Shown: positions 1 through 7,832 of the stretch, piece after piece
Position numbering within the stretch: the first letter of the stretch is position 1
Layout: every line of letters begins with the position of its first letter
From: Sphingomonas faeni
Lineage (GTDB): Bacteria; Pseudomonadota; Alphaproteobacteria; Sphingomonadales; Sphingomonadaceae
NCBI RefSeq assembly: GCF_003053745.1
Contig: NZ_QAYE01000002.1
Coordinates: forward strand, 186,001 to 250,000
DNA: 64,000 nt
Direction of reading: 5' to 3'
Position numbers and translations under genes: made by a program
Notes under the pieces: generated by a model
What the model was told of the DNA's origin: nothing
The model's input: only the letters and a program-made list of their open reading frames with translations
The model's database searches: none

Positions 1-217
1 CTCGCGCGCCGGCAACGAGACGCGGCCGCGCGGTGTACTTGCCGATTGCCAGCGCGAGGGCGAGTGCCGTCACCGCTGCCATCGCGGGAGCCGCTCGGAT
101 CGGATCCACAGTGAAGCGGTGATGATATTGGGCGACGAGGAAACTCATCAACATGGCCCCGATCAAGACCCGGGAGGGAGTCTCTCGGTGGTCGGCGCGG
201 AACAACGGGGCAATCAT
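1..217 (-). CDS. Partial membrane-protein-like ORF, cut by left edge
   Basis: An open frame reads leftward from an ATG at 215-217 and runs off the left edge without a stop, giving 72 residues. Codon third positions are GC-rich as in the neighbouring genes. After a short charged N-terminus there is one hydrophobic stretch around residues 17-28 and a second alanine/leucine-rich one around 46-58, so it may begin a small membrane protein. I do not recognise the family. It is divergent from the carotenoid operon, with about 220 bp between the two starts. Another in-frame ATG lies at 154-156. It could be a chance frame. Confidence 0.35.
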   Translation of the reverse strand, partial: MIAPLFRADHRETPSRVLIGAMLMSFLVAQYHHRFTVDPIRAAPAMAAVTALALALAIGKYTARPRLVAGAR

Positions 218-438
218 ACCGGTCGAACGCAGCGTGCCGCCATGCGGTGCCCAGGCAGGTCGATTTCGACCACATTACATGGACATCACGCGATCTAAAG
301 ACGACGTGGTCCGGAGCGGAGATTGGCTTCGACGCCACCGGCTCGGGATATTTTGTCGGGGAGCGCCCTCGCATAGCCGGCGGGTAACGGTTATGTGTCC
401 ATCATGCTGAATTCGCTGCACCCGTCCACCGTCAATTC
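218..438. other. Divergent intergenic region before crtZ
   Basis: About 220 bp lie between the partial leftward ORF and the carotenoid operon, so promoters for both directions are expected here. I saw no convincing operator or ribosome-binding site. A rightward 85-codon frame across 153-410 has no family-like sequence and was not accepted. Confidence 0.3.
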
Positions 439-981
439 GTGCGATCGCGCAAAGTGACCTGGTTCGAGAAACTCGCGATCGTCGTCTTCATGGTGTTGTT
501 CATGGAGTGCTTCGCGTGGGCAGCGCATCGCTACGTCATGCACGGCTGGGGCTGGGGCTGGCACAAGTCGCATCACGAAGATCACGAGGGCTGGTTTGAA
601 AAAAACGACCTGTATGCGGTCGTCTTCGCGATCGTGCCGATCGTGTTGTTCGTCGTCGGCCTCTGGTGGGAGCCGTTATGGTGGGCAGCGCTCGGCATCA
701 CCGTGTACGGCGGCATCTATGCCTTCGTGCACGACATGCTGGTGCATCAGCGCGGCGGCTTCCGCTGGGTGCCCAAGCAGGGGTATTTCAAGCGCCTGCT
801 GCAGGCACATCGCCTGCACCATGCGGTAGAGGGCAAGGACGGTACCGTCAGCCACGGATTCTTGTTCGCGCGCAAGCCTGCGGTGCTGAAGGCACAGCTG
901 CGCGCTAACGCCGATCCGCAGCGACGCGCGGTACGTGCTGACAAAGCCGGAAACCTCGTCTCGGCAGACGCAAAGAAGTGA
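439..981 (+). CDS. crtZ: Beta-carotene 3-hydroxylase CrtZ
   Basis: The product is a 180-residue membrane di-iron hydroxylase that adds hydroxyl groups at C3/C3' of beta-ionone rings (beta-carotene to zeaxanthin; canthaxanthin to astaxanthin). The histidine clusters of the CrtZ family are visible: HRYVMH near residue 31, HKSHHEDH near 42, HDMLVH near 98 and HRLHH near 124, between hydrophobic helices. The length matches the family. The frame opens with GTG at 439 without a clear Shine-Dalgarno; GTG at 454 is an alternative. Its stop overlaps the crtW start by 4 bp. CrtZ alone gives zeaxanthin; with CrtW next door the expected products are adonixanthin/astaxanthin-type xanthophylls. The backbone genes crtE/B/I/Y are not in this window. 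Confidence 0.93.
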   Translation: MRSRKVTWFEKLAIVVFMVLFMECFAWAAHRYVMHGWGWGWHKSHHEDHEGWFEKNDLYAVVFAIVPIVLFVVGLWWEPLWWAALGITVYGGIYAFVHDMLVHQRGGFRWVPKQGYFKRLLQAHRLHHAVEGKDGTVSHGFLFARKPAVLKAQLRANADPQRRAVRADKAGNLVSADAKK

Positions 982-1760
982 GCGTGACGGTTCGCCAATC
1001 GGAGGCCCTGCGGCATCAGACCCGTGTCGGCGTTTCGCTGTCCGCCGCGATCGTAGCGGCGTGGCTGGCGATCCACATAATCGGCATTTTCTTCTGGCGT
1101 TGGGGCCTGGATACAATTCCTCTAGCCATCGTGATGGTCATCGTACAGACTTGGCTGAGTACCGGACTGTTCATCGTCGCGCATGATTCAATGCACGGCG
1201 CGCTGGCGCCCGATCGACCACGGTTGAACCGGGCGATCGGCGCGACCTGTCTCTCGCTCTATGCCTGCCTGTCTTACGCGTCGCTGTTGCCGCAGCATCA
1301 TCTGCATCACAAGGAAACCGGACGAGCGGGGGACCCCGATTTTCACGCTGGCGACCCCAGTCTCGGCGGCTGGTTCCTGCAGTTCTTCAAGACCTATTAT
1401 TCCCACGGGCAGATCATCCGGATAACCGTGGTGGCGCTGATCTATACGCTGCTGCTCGGGGCACCGCTCGGCAACATCGTCATCTTCTGGGCATTGCCAG
1501 CCCTGGGTGCGGTGGCACAGTTATTCGTGTTCGGGACGTGGTTGCCGCACCGGGAGCGCGAGACTCCTTTTGCCGACGCCCACCGCGCGCACAGTATCGA
1601 CGTTGGCCCGATAGTGTCGCTGCTGACTTGCTTCCACTTCGGCGGTTATCATCACGAGCATCATCTCTCGCCGGGAACGCCGTGGTGGGGGCTTCCGTCG
1701 CGTCGCCGTGCTCTTGCCGGGCGAGCCGGCGATCGCAGAGTCGTCGAGGATCAAGCATGA
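978..1760 (+). CDS. crtW: Beta-carotene ketolase CrtW
   Basis: The 260-residue product belongs to the membrane fatty-acid-desaturase superfamily and matches CrtW, which puts keto groups at C4/C4' of beta-ionone rings. Diagnostic histidine boxes are HDSMH (about residue 69), HHLHH (about 107) and HHEHH (about 226), followed by the characteristic PWWGLP near the C-terminus. The GTG start at 978 overlaps the crtZ stop (GTGA), and the stop overlaps the next ATG (ATGA), so all three genes are probably translationally coupled. Beyond the PWW motif the tail is short and arginine-rich. Function is well supported by family; substrate preference (beta-carotene or zeaxanthin) cannot be read from sequence. 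Confidence 0.93.
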   Translation: MSVTVRQSEALRHQTRVGVSLSAAIVAAWLAIHIIGIFFWRWGLDTIPLAIVMVIVQTWLSTGLFIVAHDSMHGALAPDRPRLNRAIGATCLSLYACLSYASLLPQHHLHHKETGRAGDPDFHAGDPSLGGWFLQFFKTYYSHGQIIRITVVALIYTLLLGAPLGNIVIFWALPALGAVAQLFVFGTWLPHRERETPFADAHRAHSIDVGPIVSLLTCFHFGGYHHEHHLSPGTPWWGLPSRRRALAGRAGDRRVVEDQA

Positions 1761-2518
1761 CGCTCGCCATCATCCTCTCCGCCGTCGCGATGACCGTCAT
1801 CGTCGGCGTTCGCTATCTCCTCGTGTCGGGCGCGTTCGCTTGGATCACGGTCCGCAAGCATCCGGGGCTCTACCTCGGGCTGGACCCGCAGGTCCGCCGC
1901 GAGATCGTTTGGAGCCTCGCGTCCGCAGCGCTCTACGGGATCCCCGCGGGCATCGTCGCCTGGGGATGGCAGCATCATGGCTGGACCAAGGTATATTCTG
2001 ACATCCACGCCTATCCGCTCTGGTACCTGCCTGTCTCGGTTTTCCTGTACCTGCTGCTGCACGATGCCTGGTTCTACTGGACGCATCGCTGGATGCATCG
2101 TCCCAAACCGTTCAAGCTGGCGCACGCGCTGCATCATGCTAGCCGCCCGCCGACGGCATGGGCTGCGATGGCGTTTCACCCGATCGAAGCGTTGACGGGC
2201 GCGGTGGTCATTCCGTTGCTGGTGTTCTTCGTTCCGATCCATATCGCTGGTCTGGGCATCGTGCTGACGATCATGACGGTGATGGGGGTCACGAACCACA
2301 TGGGATGGGAGATCTTCCCGCGTTTCATGTGGTCGGGGCCCTTGGGCGGGTGGCTGATCACGGCCAGCCATCACCAGCGGCACCACGAACTCTATGGCTG
2401 CAACTACGGCCTGTATTTCCGCCACTGGGATCGGTTGTGCCACACTGACCGCGGTGTGGGCGATTTCACGAAAGAGCATGCGCGCGCGGCGCGGCGCGTC
2501 GAAGTGGCGAACTCTTAG
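1757..2518 (+). CDS. Sterol desaturase / fatty acid hydroxylase family protein; candidate carotenoid 2-hydroxylase
   Basis: This 253-residue integral membrane protein starts at the ATG overlapping the crtW stop by 4 bp; a longer upstream frame reads through crtW and is rejected. The di-iron histidine motifs of the sterol desaturase/fatty acid hydroxylase superfamily are in order: HDAWFYWTHRWMH (about residues 102-114), HALHH (about 125-129) and HHQRHH (about 201-206). Three to four hydrophobic helices surround them. Being the third gene of a crtZ-crtW operon, it most likely modifies the same rings. CrtG-type 2,2'-hydroxylation, known in Brevundimonas and in nostoxanthin-producing sphingomonads, is the leading idea, but this is inference and I cannot separate CrtG from other family members by eye. 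Confidence 0.75.
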   Translation: MTLAIILSAVAMTVIVGVRYLLVSGAFAWITVRKHPGLYLGLDPQVRREIVWSLASAALYGIPAGIVAWGWQHHGWTKVYSDIHAYPLWYLPVSVFLYLLLHDAWFYWTHRWMHRPKPFKLAHALHHASRPPTAWAAMAFHPIEALTGAVVIPLLVFFVPIHIAGLGIVLTIMTVMGVTNHMGWEIFPRFMWSGPLGGWLITASHHQRHHELYGCNYGLYFRHWDRLCHTDRGVGDFTKEHARAARRVEVANS

Positions 2519-2525
2519 GCCGACG

Positions 2526-2553
2526 ATGAACGGGCGCCGAAGCGCCCGTTCGT
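2526..2553. terminator. Bidirectional hairpin between convergent genes
   Basis: A perfect 9-bp inverted repeat (AACGGGCGC / GCGCCCGTT, arms 2529-2537 and 2542-2550) with a CGAA tetraloop lies between the stop of the third carotenoid gene and the stop of the convergent SDR gene. The stem can extend by a few more pairs including wobbles. There is no long T tract on either side, but placement and stability fit a shared terminator. Confidence 0.65.
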
Positions 2554-2556
2554 TCG

Positions 2557-3432
2557 TCAGTTGATCGGCACGCCACCGGTGACCGCAATCACTGCACCGG
2601 TCATGTAGCTTCCCTCCGACGACGCTAGGAGGACATACGCCGGAGCAAGTTCGGCCGGCTGACCTGCGCGACCGAGCGGCGTATCCTGGCCGAGTTTTTC
2701 CAGTTCCCCCGGCGACTTCGCGATGGGCTGGATGGGGGTCCAGATCGGGCCCGGCGCCACGGCGTTGACGCGGATGCCCTTCGCAATGAGCAGATTGGAC
2801 AGCCCAACCGTCAGGCTGGAGATAGCGCCCTTGGTCGCGGCGTAGACGATCATGCTCTTGGTCGCGACCTTGGCCTGCTCGCTGGTGGTGTTCACGATCG
2901 CGGACCCCGGCTTCATGTGCGGTGCCGCGGCCTTCGCCAGACGGATCATCGCGAACACGTTGGCCGCGAAGGCGCCCTGCATCTCGTCGTCGTCGATGCT
3001 GTCCAGATCCTCGTTCATCGTCTGCGCTGCGGCGTTGTTGACCAATATATCGATCCCGCCAAGGTCGCTGACGGTGCGCTCGACCAGCGTGACGCAGTGA
3101 TCCCGGTCGCGAATGTCGCCCGGCAGCAAGACGCATCGCTGTCCAGCCTTTTCCACCCAGGCGCGAGTATCGTCGGCATCCACCTGCTCGACGGCGAGGT
3201 ACGAGATCGCGACGTCCGCGCCTTCACGTGCATAGGCGATAGCCACCGCCTTGCCGATGCCGGAATCACCGCCGGTGATGAGCGCGACCTTCCCCTTCAG
3301 CAGCTCCTTGCCGACATAGCTTTCCTCGCCGTGGTCGGGCTTGGTCTTCATGTTGGAGACAAGCCCGGGGCGCGGCTGCTGCGGTTCACCAGGGAAGCTC
3401 GTCGGGTGGCTGGTGCGCGGATCATCGGTCAT
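2557..3432 (-). CDS. SDR family oxidoreductase (stress/glucose-dehydrogenase-like group)
   Basis: The product is a 291-residue classical short-chain dehydrogenase, NAD(P)-dependent. It has the nucleotide-binding TGGDSGIG motif near residue 53, NNAA near 133 and the catalytic YAATK near 199 with a Ser about a dozen residues before it. The roughly 45-residue polar N-terminal extension rich in Pro, and the overall form, are those of the YhdF/YghA-like general-stress group. The start at 3432 is preceded by an AGGA at suitable spacing. It stands alone, convergent with the carotenoid operon. The substrate is unknown. Confidence 0.88.
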   Translation of the reverse strand: MTDDPRTSHPTSFPGEPQQPRPGLVSNMKTKPDHGEESYVGKELLKGKVALITGGDSGIGKAVAIAYAREGADVAISYLAVEQVDADDTRAWVEKAGQRCVLLPGDIRDRDHCVTLVERTVSDLGGIDILVNNAAAQTMNEDLDSIDDDEMQGAFAANVFAMIRLAKAAAPHMKPGSAIVNTTSEQAKVATKSMIVYAATKGAISSLTVGLSNLLIAKGIRVNAVAPGPIWTPIQPIAKSPGELEKLGQDTPLGRAGQPAELAPAYVLLASSEGSYMTGAVIAVTGGVPIN

Positions 3433-3542
3433 GGAAAGCGTCCTGCTGTTCGGGTCGCTGAAGGAACGGTCCTCCGATCGTTAAGTGCCGCCTACGTCGA
3501 AGTCCGTTGATGATGACCGATCGATCGTCGAGGCCGGTGTAC

Positions 3543-3884
3543 TCAGCGGATATCGGCGGGGCGGGTGGGGGCGTGAAAATCCGCGGGCTTGTCGGCGATC
3601 CAGCGCAAGAAGCGACTGATATCCGGGCGTGCTTTCAAGACATCGAGGTCCGCGAACTCCGTCGCCAGATCCTGATTCGAGACGCTGGCATGGATGATAC
3701 GGTGACAGATCGGATGAACCGGGATGACCTCTGTACCACCCCGGCTTTTCGGAATGCGGTGATGCCATTCCACCTTTCGCCCCAAGGGCCGCTCGCACAG
3801 CCCGCATCGCCCGGCATCTTCGGCAGCGATCGTCCGCGCCTCCGCCTCCAATAGTCCTGCCATCCGCTTGACACGTCCGCCCAT
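3543..3884 (-). CDS. Small HNH endonuclease-domain protein
   Basis: This 113-residue protein has a treble-clef HNH fold: C27xxC30, then EWHH at 39-42, RIPKSRGG, and CxxxxH (C60, H65). The paired cysteines suggest a structural zinc. Proteins of this size and pattern are widespread chromosomal HNH proteins with no assigned task; nothing nearby (no toxin-antitoxin, phage or restriction genes) points to one. It lies 48 bp after the last glycosyltransferase gene on the same strand, so it may be co-transcribed with that operon by read-through. Confidence 0.75.
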   Translation of the reverse strand: MGGRVKRMAGLLEAEARTIAAEDAGRCGLCERPLGRKVEWHHRIPKSRGGTEVIPVHPICHRIIHASVSNQDLATEFADLDVLKARPDISRFLRWIADKPADFHAPTRPADIR

Positions 3885-3932
3885 GGTCCGAATATGGTGA
3901 ATCGTGGACGAAAGAACAGCAGATACAGCGGT

Positions 3933-4856
3933 TTATCGGATGAAACGTGACATGTTTCGCCGGAGGGCTATCCACCAGAAGTAGGCGAAGCCCCGGGCCT
4001 TATGGCGCAGCCGGAACCAGTAGAACCGCTTGATGCCGGCATGCGTCTTCACAGGCCGCGTCCAGTCGAAGCGAACGGCAAGAATATCCTCGACGATGGC
4101 GCGAAGCGCGCGTCGGTCGGAGACGAAATACTTGGCGTACAAGGCACCATCGCCAAAGCTATATCCCGCCAGCAACCGGGTTTCGTCGTCGATATCACGG
4201 CGCCCGTGATGATGATCGACGACCATCAGGGGATCGTAAAGCACCGCAACGCCGAGGCCCGCTGCACGGAACAGGAAATCCGTATCCTCGGCGGAAATGA
4301 ACGGGGCTCCGGCCCCGAACCGTTCGTCGAAGCGTCCCGTCAACCGGAGGACATCCGCGGTGAACGCCAGATTTGCCCCCATGATGAACCCGCCCGGAAA
4401 CCCGCGCGACGGCACGACCATGGGATGGTCCTCGAGCTTGATCGTGACGGGGAGATCGGCCGGGTTGCCGAGCAGGATGCGACCGCCGATGATCGCTGGC
4501 CCGCTGGCTCGTACGAACGCGGCACAGACGGCGGCGAAATAGTCTTGGTGCAGAACACAGTCGTCGTCCGTCATCGCGACGATGCGCCCGGTGCAGCGCG
4601 CAAGCCCGGTATTGCGCGCGCGGGCGAGCCCAGGATGCGGTTCGTGGACGAGGTGGACCGGGAAAGTCTGTCGCGAGCGCCATTCCGTTAGTCGCTGCGG
4701 CGTGCTGTCGACCGAGCCGTTGTCGACCAGGACGACCTCCACGGTCGTGTTTCTGGCATACGCTGCCGCGCACTCCACGGACTCTAGCATAGCCGCCAGC
4801 GAGCTAGCGCGATTGCGCGTGCAGACGAGCAGGCTGACGTCGATGGCGGCAATCAC
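3933..4856 (-). CDS. Family 2 glycosyltransferase
   Basis: The 307-residue product has a GT-A fold. N-terminal VSLLVCTRNR, then VVLVDNGSVDST (about 42-53), the metal-binding acidic TDDD (about 96-99), and the acceptor-side SAEDTDFLFRAAG (about 189-201) are all present. The C-terminus is basic and aromatic, perhaps membrane-associated. It starts with GTG overlapping the stop of the upstream pyruvyl transferase gene by 4 bp. It is the last glycosyl-transfer gene of the thirteen-gene operon that begins at 17048, so it probably adds a sugar to the operon's product. Donor and acceptor are unknown. Confidence 0.88.
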   Translation of the reverse strand: MIAAIDVSLLVCTRNRASSLAAMLESVECAAAYARNTTVEVVLVDNGSVDSTPQRLTEWRSRQTFPVHLVHEPHPGLARARNTGLARCTGRIVAMTDDDCVLHQDYFAAVCAAFVRASGPAIIGGRILLGNPADLPVTIKLEDHPMVVPSRGFPGGFIMGANLAFTADVLRLTGRFDERFGAGAPFISAEDTDFLFRAAGLGVAVLYDPLMVVDHHHGRRDIDDETRLLAGYSFGDGALYAKYFVSDRRALRAIVEDILAVRFDWTRPVKTHAGIKRFYWFRLRHKARGFAYFWWIALRRNMSRFIR

Positions 4857-5785
4857 CGCGCGCCGACGCGCTGCTTGGCAAGAACCATGGCGTGTTCGAT
4901 CGTCGAGGCCCTCCTCACGATTGCGTCCGGGGCAGGCCAGGCGTCGAGATATGCGGCGATCTTGCCGTAGTCGTTGTCGAGAACCACGTGCGGAATGCCG
5001 AGCAGGTCGGCGAGGATGTGACCGTGGAGTCGGTCCGTCACGACGACCCGGCCTTGGGCGAGCAACCGCAGTCCACGGTCGACGCGGGCGACGGCTTGGG
5101 CTTCGCGTGCTTTGGCGTCGACTCCGACCGGCAGATCGGCGTCATCTTCCAGCCAGTCGACGACGGTCGCTGGATCGGCCGACGGTATCGTATAGCCTTG
5201 CCGCTCGTCGTCGGTGCGCATCAGCATCAGCACGTCGCATTGCGCCGCGTTGCGCGATTGCTCGCCTAGCGCATAGGCCGAGTCCGGTGCGAGGTGCGAC
5301 GGGCAGTTCAGGTGCTGGCGTGCGAAGTCCAGGCTGCGCGTATCGCGAACGTACAGGACGAAATCCGGATGGTCGGCGACGAGCGCGGCGAACCGATCTA
5401 CCTCTGATGGCACGCGAAAATGGATTGACTGCGGTAGCTGCACGACCGGTCGATCGCGGACACGTGCCAGGATATCCTCACGGAACCGCTGGTGGTGCGG
5501 CCAGATGTCGCCGAGGTTTCCGCCGCCATGCAGGAACAGGATGCCGTCGGGACAGGCGCTACGAAAGGCATCGACATCGAAATCGTGCCAGGTCGAGACG
5601 TAACACGGACCGTGCCCCGTCACCTGCCGCAGCATGGCGAGTTCGCCGAGCCAGATCGCGCTGTCGCCGACGTTCGCATGATCCGGAAAGTCGACCAGCG
5701 CATAGCGAGAACCAGGCGCGACATGCGTCCGGTATAATGCCGTGAGCAACGTGCGCTGCTCTCCCAGATGGTCGCTGGCCGTCAT
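4853..5785 (-). CDS. Polysaccharide pyruvyl transferase family protein
   Basis: The 310-residue protein matches the polysaccharide pyruvyl transferase family (ExoV/WcaK-like), which transfers pyruvate from phosphoenolpyruvate to a sugar as a ketal. Typical segments are HANVGDSAIWLGE (about 36-48), FLHGGGNLGDIWP (about 83-95), and VVTDRLHGHILADLLGIPH (about 247-265) followed by LDNDYGK. Some relatives make other transfers, so pyruvylation itself is an inference. It overlaps both neighbours by 4 bp (GT4 upstream, GT2 downstream), which ties it to glycan or glycoside assembly. Confidence 0.88.
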   Translation of the reverse strand: MTASDHLGEQRTLLTALYRTHVAPGSRYALVDFPDHANVGDSAIWLGELAMLRQVTGHGPCYVSTWHDFDVDAFRSACPDGILFLHGGGNLGDIWPHHQRFREDILARVRDRPVVQLPQSIHFRVPSEVDRFAALVADHPDFVLYVRDTRSLDFARQHLNCPSHLAPDSAYALGEQSRNAAQCDVLMLMRTDDERQGYTIPSADPATVVDWLEDDADLPVGVDAKAREAQAVARVDRGLRLLAQGRVVVTDRLHGHILADLLGIPHVVLDNDYGKIAAYLDAWPAPDAIVRRASTIEHAMVLAKQRVGAR

Positions 5786-6855
5786 GCCCGCTCCCCTTGT
5801 TCATGACCGAGTACGTCACGGTAAAGGTCCTCGCATCGATCGAGCCATCGATCACGGGTAAAGGCCGTCTCGACTCGATCGCGTTGCGGGCCGCGGGGCC
5901 GTTGGACGGCCGCAGTGATCGCGTCGGCGAGCGCCGGAACATCACCGGGCGGCGCGAAACACCCTGTCTCGCCGACGACTTCCCGTAAGGCGCCGCGGTC
6001 GAACGCCGCCACCGGCAGACCGCAGGCCATCGCCTCGACCGCGACCAAGCCGAATGGTTCGTCCCAGCACGGTGTAAACACGAACACCGAGGCGTGCCCC
6101 ATCTCCGCCGCCAGCGCCGATGCATCCAGATGCCCGCCATATCGGATGCTGCCGTCCAGCAGCGGGGCGACGTCGGTGTCCCAATAGTCGCGATCCTCGA
6201 TCGGTCCGAACAGCGTAATTGGGACGCCGGCAATCCGTGCTGCCTGCGCTGCGAGATGCGGCGCCTTGTCCGGCGTCATCCTGCCGCACCAAACCGCGCT
6301 GCCGTCGCCTTGCGCGACGAACGGCCATGCGGCGGGGTCGATGCCGTTATGCAATACCGAGGCTTCGCGTGGCGGGCCGTCCGGCCACCAGGCGGCGAGC
6401 TGGTGTGCCGAGGTCGCGGTCAGGCGGTGCGTCGGCGCGATGCTGGCGTGCACGAACCAGCGGAGCGCGTCATAGGGCGGGACGTGCAGCGACGTGACGG
6501 TCGGAACCGCCGCGGTCCGCGCCGGCTCGAGCGGAAAGCGGTGCAGGCTGTTATTGTGCACCACGTCGAAACCACCGGCGGCGATCCGGTCGCAGGCGGC
6601 GGCATAGCCATCGTCGAGATGCGCGATCAGCGGCGCGAAACCGCGGTGCTCGGCGCCCGGAAAGGTGCGTTCGTAATGCTCCGGGATCACGGCATCGATC
6701 ATGAAGCGCGGATCGCTGTCCCTCGACGCGAACAGTACCACGTCATGACCGCGCGCCTGGAGACCCGCCGCCAGATGCCAGCATTGCGATTCCATTCCGC
6801 CGGCAAACGGCTGCGCTATAGGCTGGCGGACATGGCAGAGGACCGCGATCTTCAT
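5782..6855 (-). CDS. Family 4 glycosyltransferase
   Basis: This 357-residue GT-B enzyme starts at MKIAVLCHV; the frame is open further upstream but that part overlaps the previous gene and is not protein-like. The ATG at 6855 overlaps the upstream stop by 4 bp. The N-terminal domain has the GGME loop of GT4 enzymes (about residues 18-21), and the C-terminal donor domain carries WCGRMTPDKAPHL and the EPFGLVAVEAMACGLPVAAF block with the E-x7-E pair. It is retaining by family. In this operon it could transfer a sugar to the inositol made by the first gene product or extend the glycan. Confidence 0.9.
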   Translation of the reverse strand: MKIAVLCHVRQPIAQPFAGGMESQCWHLAAGLQARGHDVVLFASRDSDPRFMIDAVIPEHYERTFPGAEHRGFAPLIAHLDDGYAAACDRIAAGGFDVVHNNSLHRFPLEPARTAAVPTVTSLHVPPYDALRWFVHASIAPTHRLTATSAHQLAAWWPDGPPREASVLHNGIDPAAWPFVAQGDGSAVWCGRMTPDKAPHLAAQAARIAGVPITLFGPIEDRDYWDTDVAPLLDGSIRYGGHLDASALAAEMGHASVFVFTPCWDEPFGLVAVEAMACGLPVAAFDRGALREVVGETGCFAPPGDVPALADAITAAVQRPRGPQRDRVETAFTRDRWLDRCEDLYRDVLGHEQGERA

Positions 6856-7781
6856 TCGGCGGCCGCGGCTCTCTCGCTTGCCGCCAATCGGTCTTCGAGT
6901 AATCGGATGACGGTCGCGGTATTGGCATAGGGCTGGTGGCTCTGCTGCCCGGTTAGCGCGAGATCGGCGGCATCCGGACGCCGCAAAATACGGATCGGCC
7001 GACCCGCAGTGGGGTCGATCAGCCCCATCAGGCGGAACGCCTGGAGCCAATGGCCCATCGTCCGATAGCCCCATTTGGTCTCGAACAGCTCCGCGTTGCG
7101 CACGACGCTGTCGAGATGGTGCACCGGCGGCATGTGGTGCGGATGATATTGGTGATACGCCAGACCGCCCTTGATCCACGCGATCGGCACGCCGGCCTCG
7201 TCGAGCGCCTTGCCGAAATCGGTATCCTCGCCGCCATAGCCGACATAGCGCTCGTCGAAGCCGCCAAGATCGAGGAACGTCGTCCGCCGCATCGCGAAAT
7301 TGAGCGACCAGAAACAGCGATAGTCGGTGCAGATCTCGATGCCCTGCGGCGGGGGGCCGCGACGGTCCGAGTGCTTCACCGCGATCTCGGCGAACCGGTC
7401 ATACTGCCAGTCCCCGTCGGTCGCGCCACCCGGCAGGTACAGGACCTCGCCCATCAACAGTCCGTCCAACGTGTCCAAGAACCCGGCATAGTCGGCGACC
7501 AGCGTGGGCGTAGGGATGCAATCCATGTCGAGAAAAACGATGACGTCGCCGGTCGCTGCGCGGGCCGCGACGTTACGTGCGGAGGCGAGGGGCAGGGCGT
7601 CGGCCACCACCTGCATCTGGCGGATCGGGAACGGCGCCTTGGGCAGGTCGTACAGCTCGTCCTGCATTACTGCCACGATCAACTCGGTCGGCATAAGCGT
7701 CTGGCGCATCAGCCCGCGGACGACGTTGACGAGATGGTCGGGACGCCCCTTGCCTAGGGTGACGACGGAAACTTCGGTCAT
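6852..7781 (-). CDS. Family 2 glycosyltransferase with galactosyltransferase-type C-terminus
   Basis: The 309-residue protein has VSVVTLGKGRPDHL at its N-terminus, the metal-binding VFLDMDCIP (about 92-100) and the GGFDERYVGYGGEDTDFGKAL block (about 168-188) of the galactosyltransferase-like GT2/GT27 C-terminal domain. A histidine-rich segment (YHQYHPHHMPPVHH) follows. An acidic/alanine-rich tail overlaps the start of the downstream GT4 gene by 4 bp. A 51-bp gap separates it from the PIG-L gene upstream, the largest break in the operon. Substrates are unknown. Confidence 0.88.
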   Translation of the reverse strand: MTEVSVVTLGKGRPDHLVNVVRGLMRQTLMPTELIVAVMQDELYDLPKAPFPIRQMQVVADALPLASARNVAARAATGDVIVFLDMDCIPTPTLVADYAGFLDTLDGLLMGEVLYLPGGATDGDWQYDRFAEIAVKHSDRRGPPPQGIEICTDYRCFWSLNFAMRRTTFLDLGGFDERYVGYGGEDTDFGKALDEAGVPIAWIKGGLAYHQYHPHHMPPVHHLDSVVRNAELFETKWGYRTMGHWLQAFRLMGLIDPTAGRPIRILRRPDAADLALTGQQSHQPYANTATVIRLLEDRLAASERAAAAE

Positions 7782-7832
7782 GATAATGGCTCTGCTTGGA
7801 ATAGGGGACGCGCGGCGGTGTTGGCCGGTCGA

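Noticed and set aside
153-410. 85-codon plus-strand frame before crtZ
   Set aside because: No domain resemblance, overlaps the leftward partial ORF and the likely promoter region.
1538-1756. N-terminal extension of the third carotenoid gene
   Set aside because: It lies inside crtW in another frame and is arginine/serine-rich noise; the ATGA overlap at 1757 is the better start.
6856-7179. N-terminal extension of the GT4 protein
   Set aside because: It overlaps the upstream GT2 gene and does not resemble a glycosyltransferase; MKIAVL at 6855 begins the fold.
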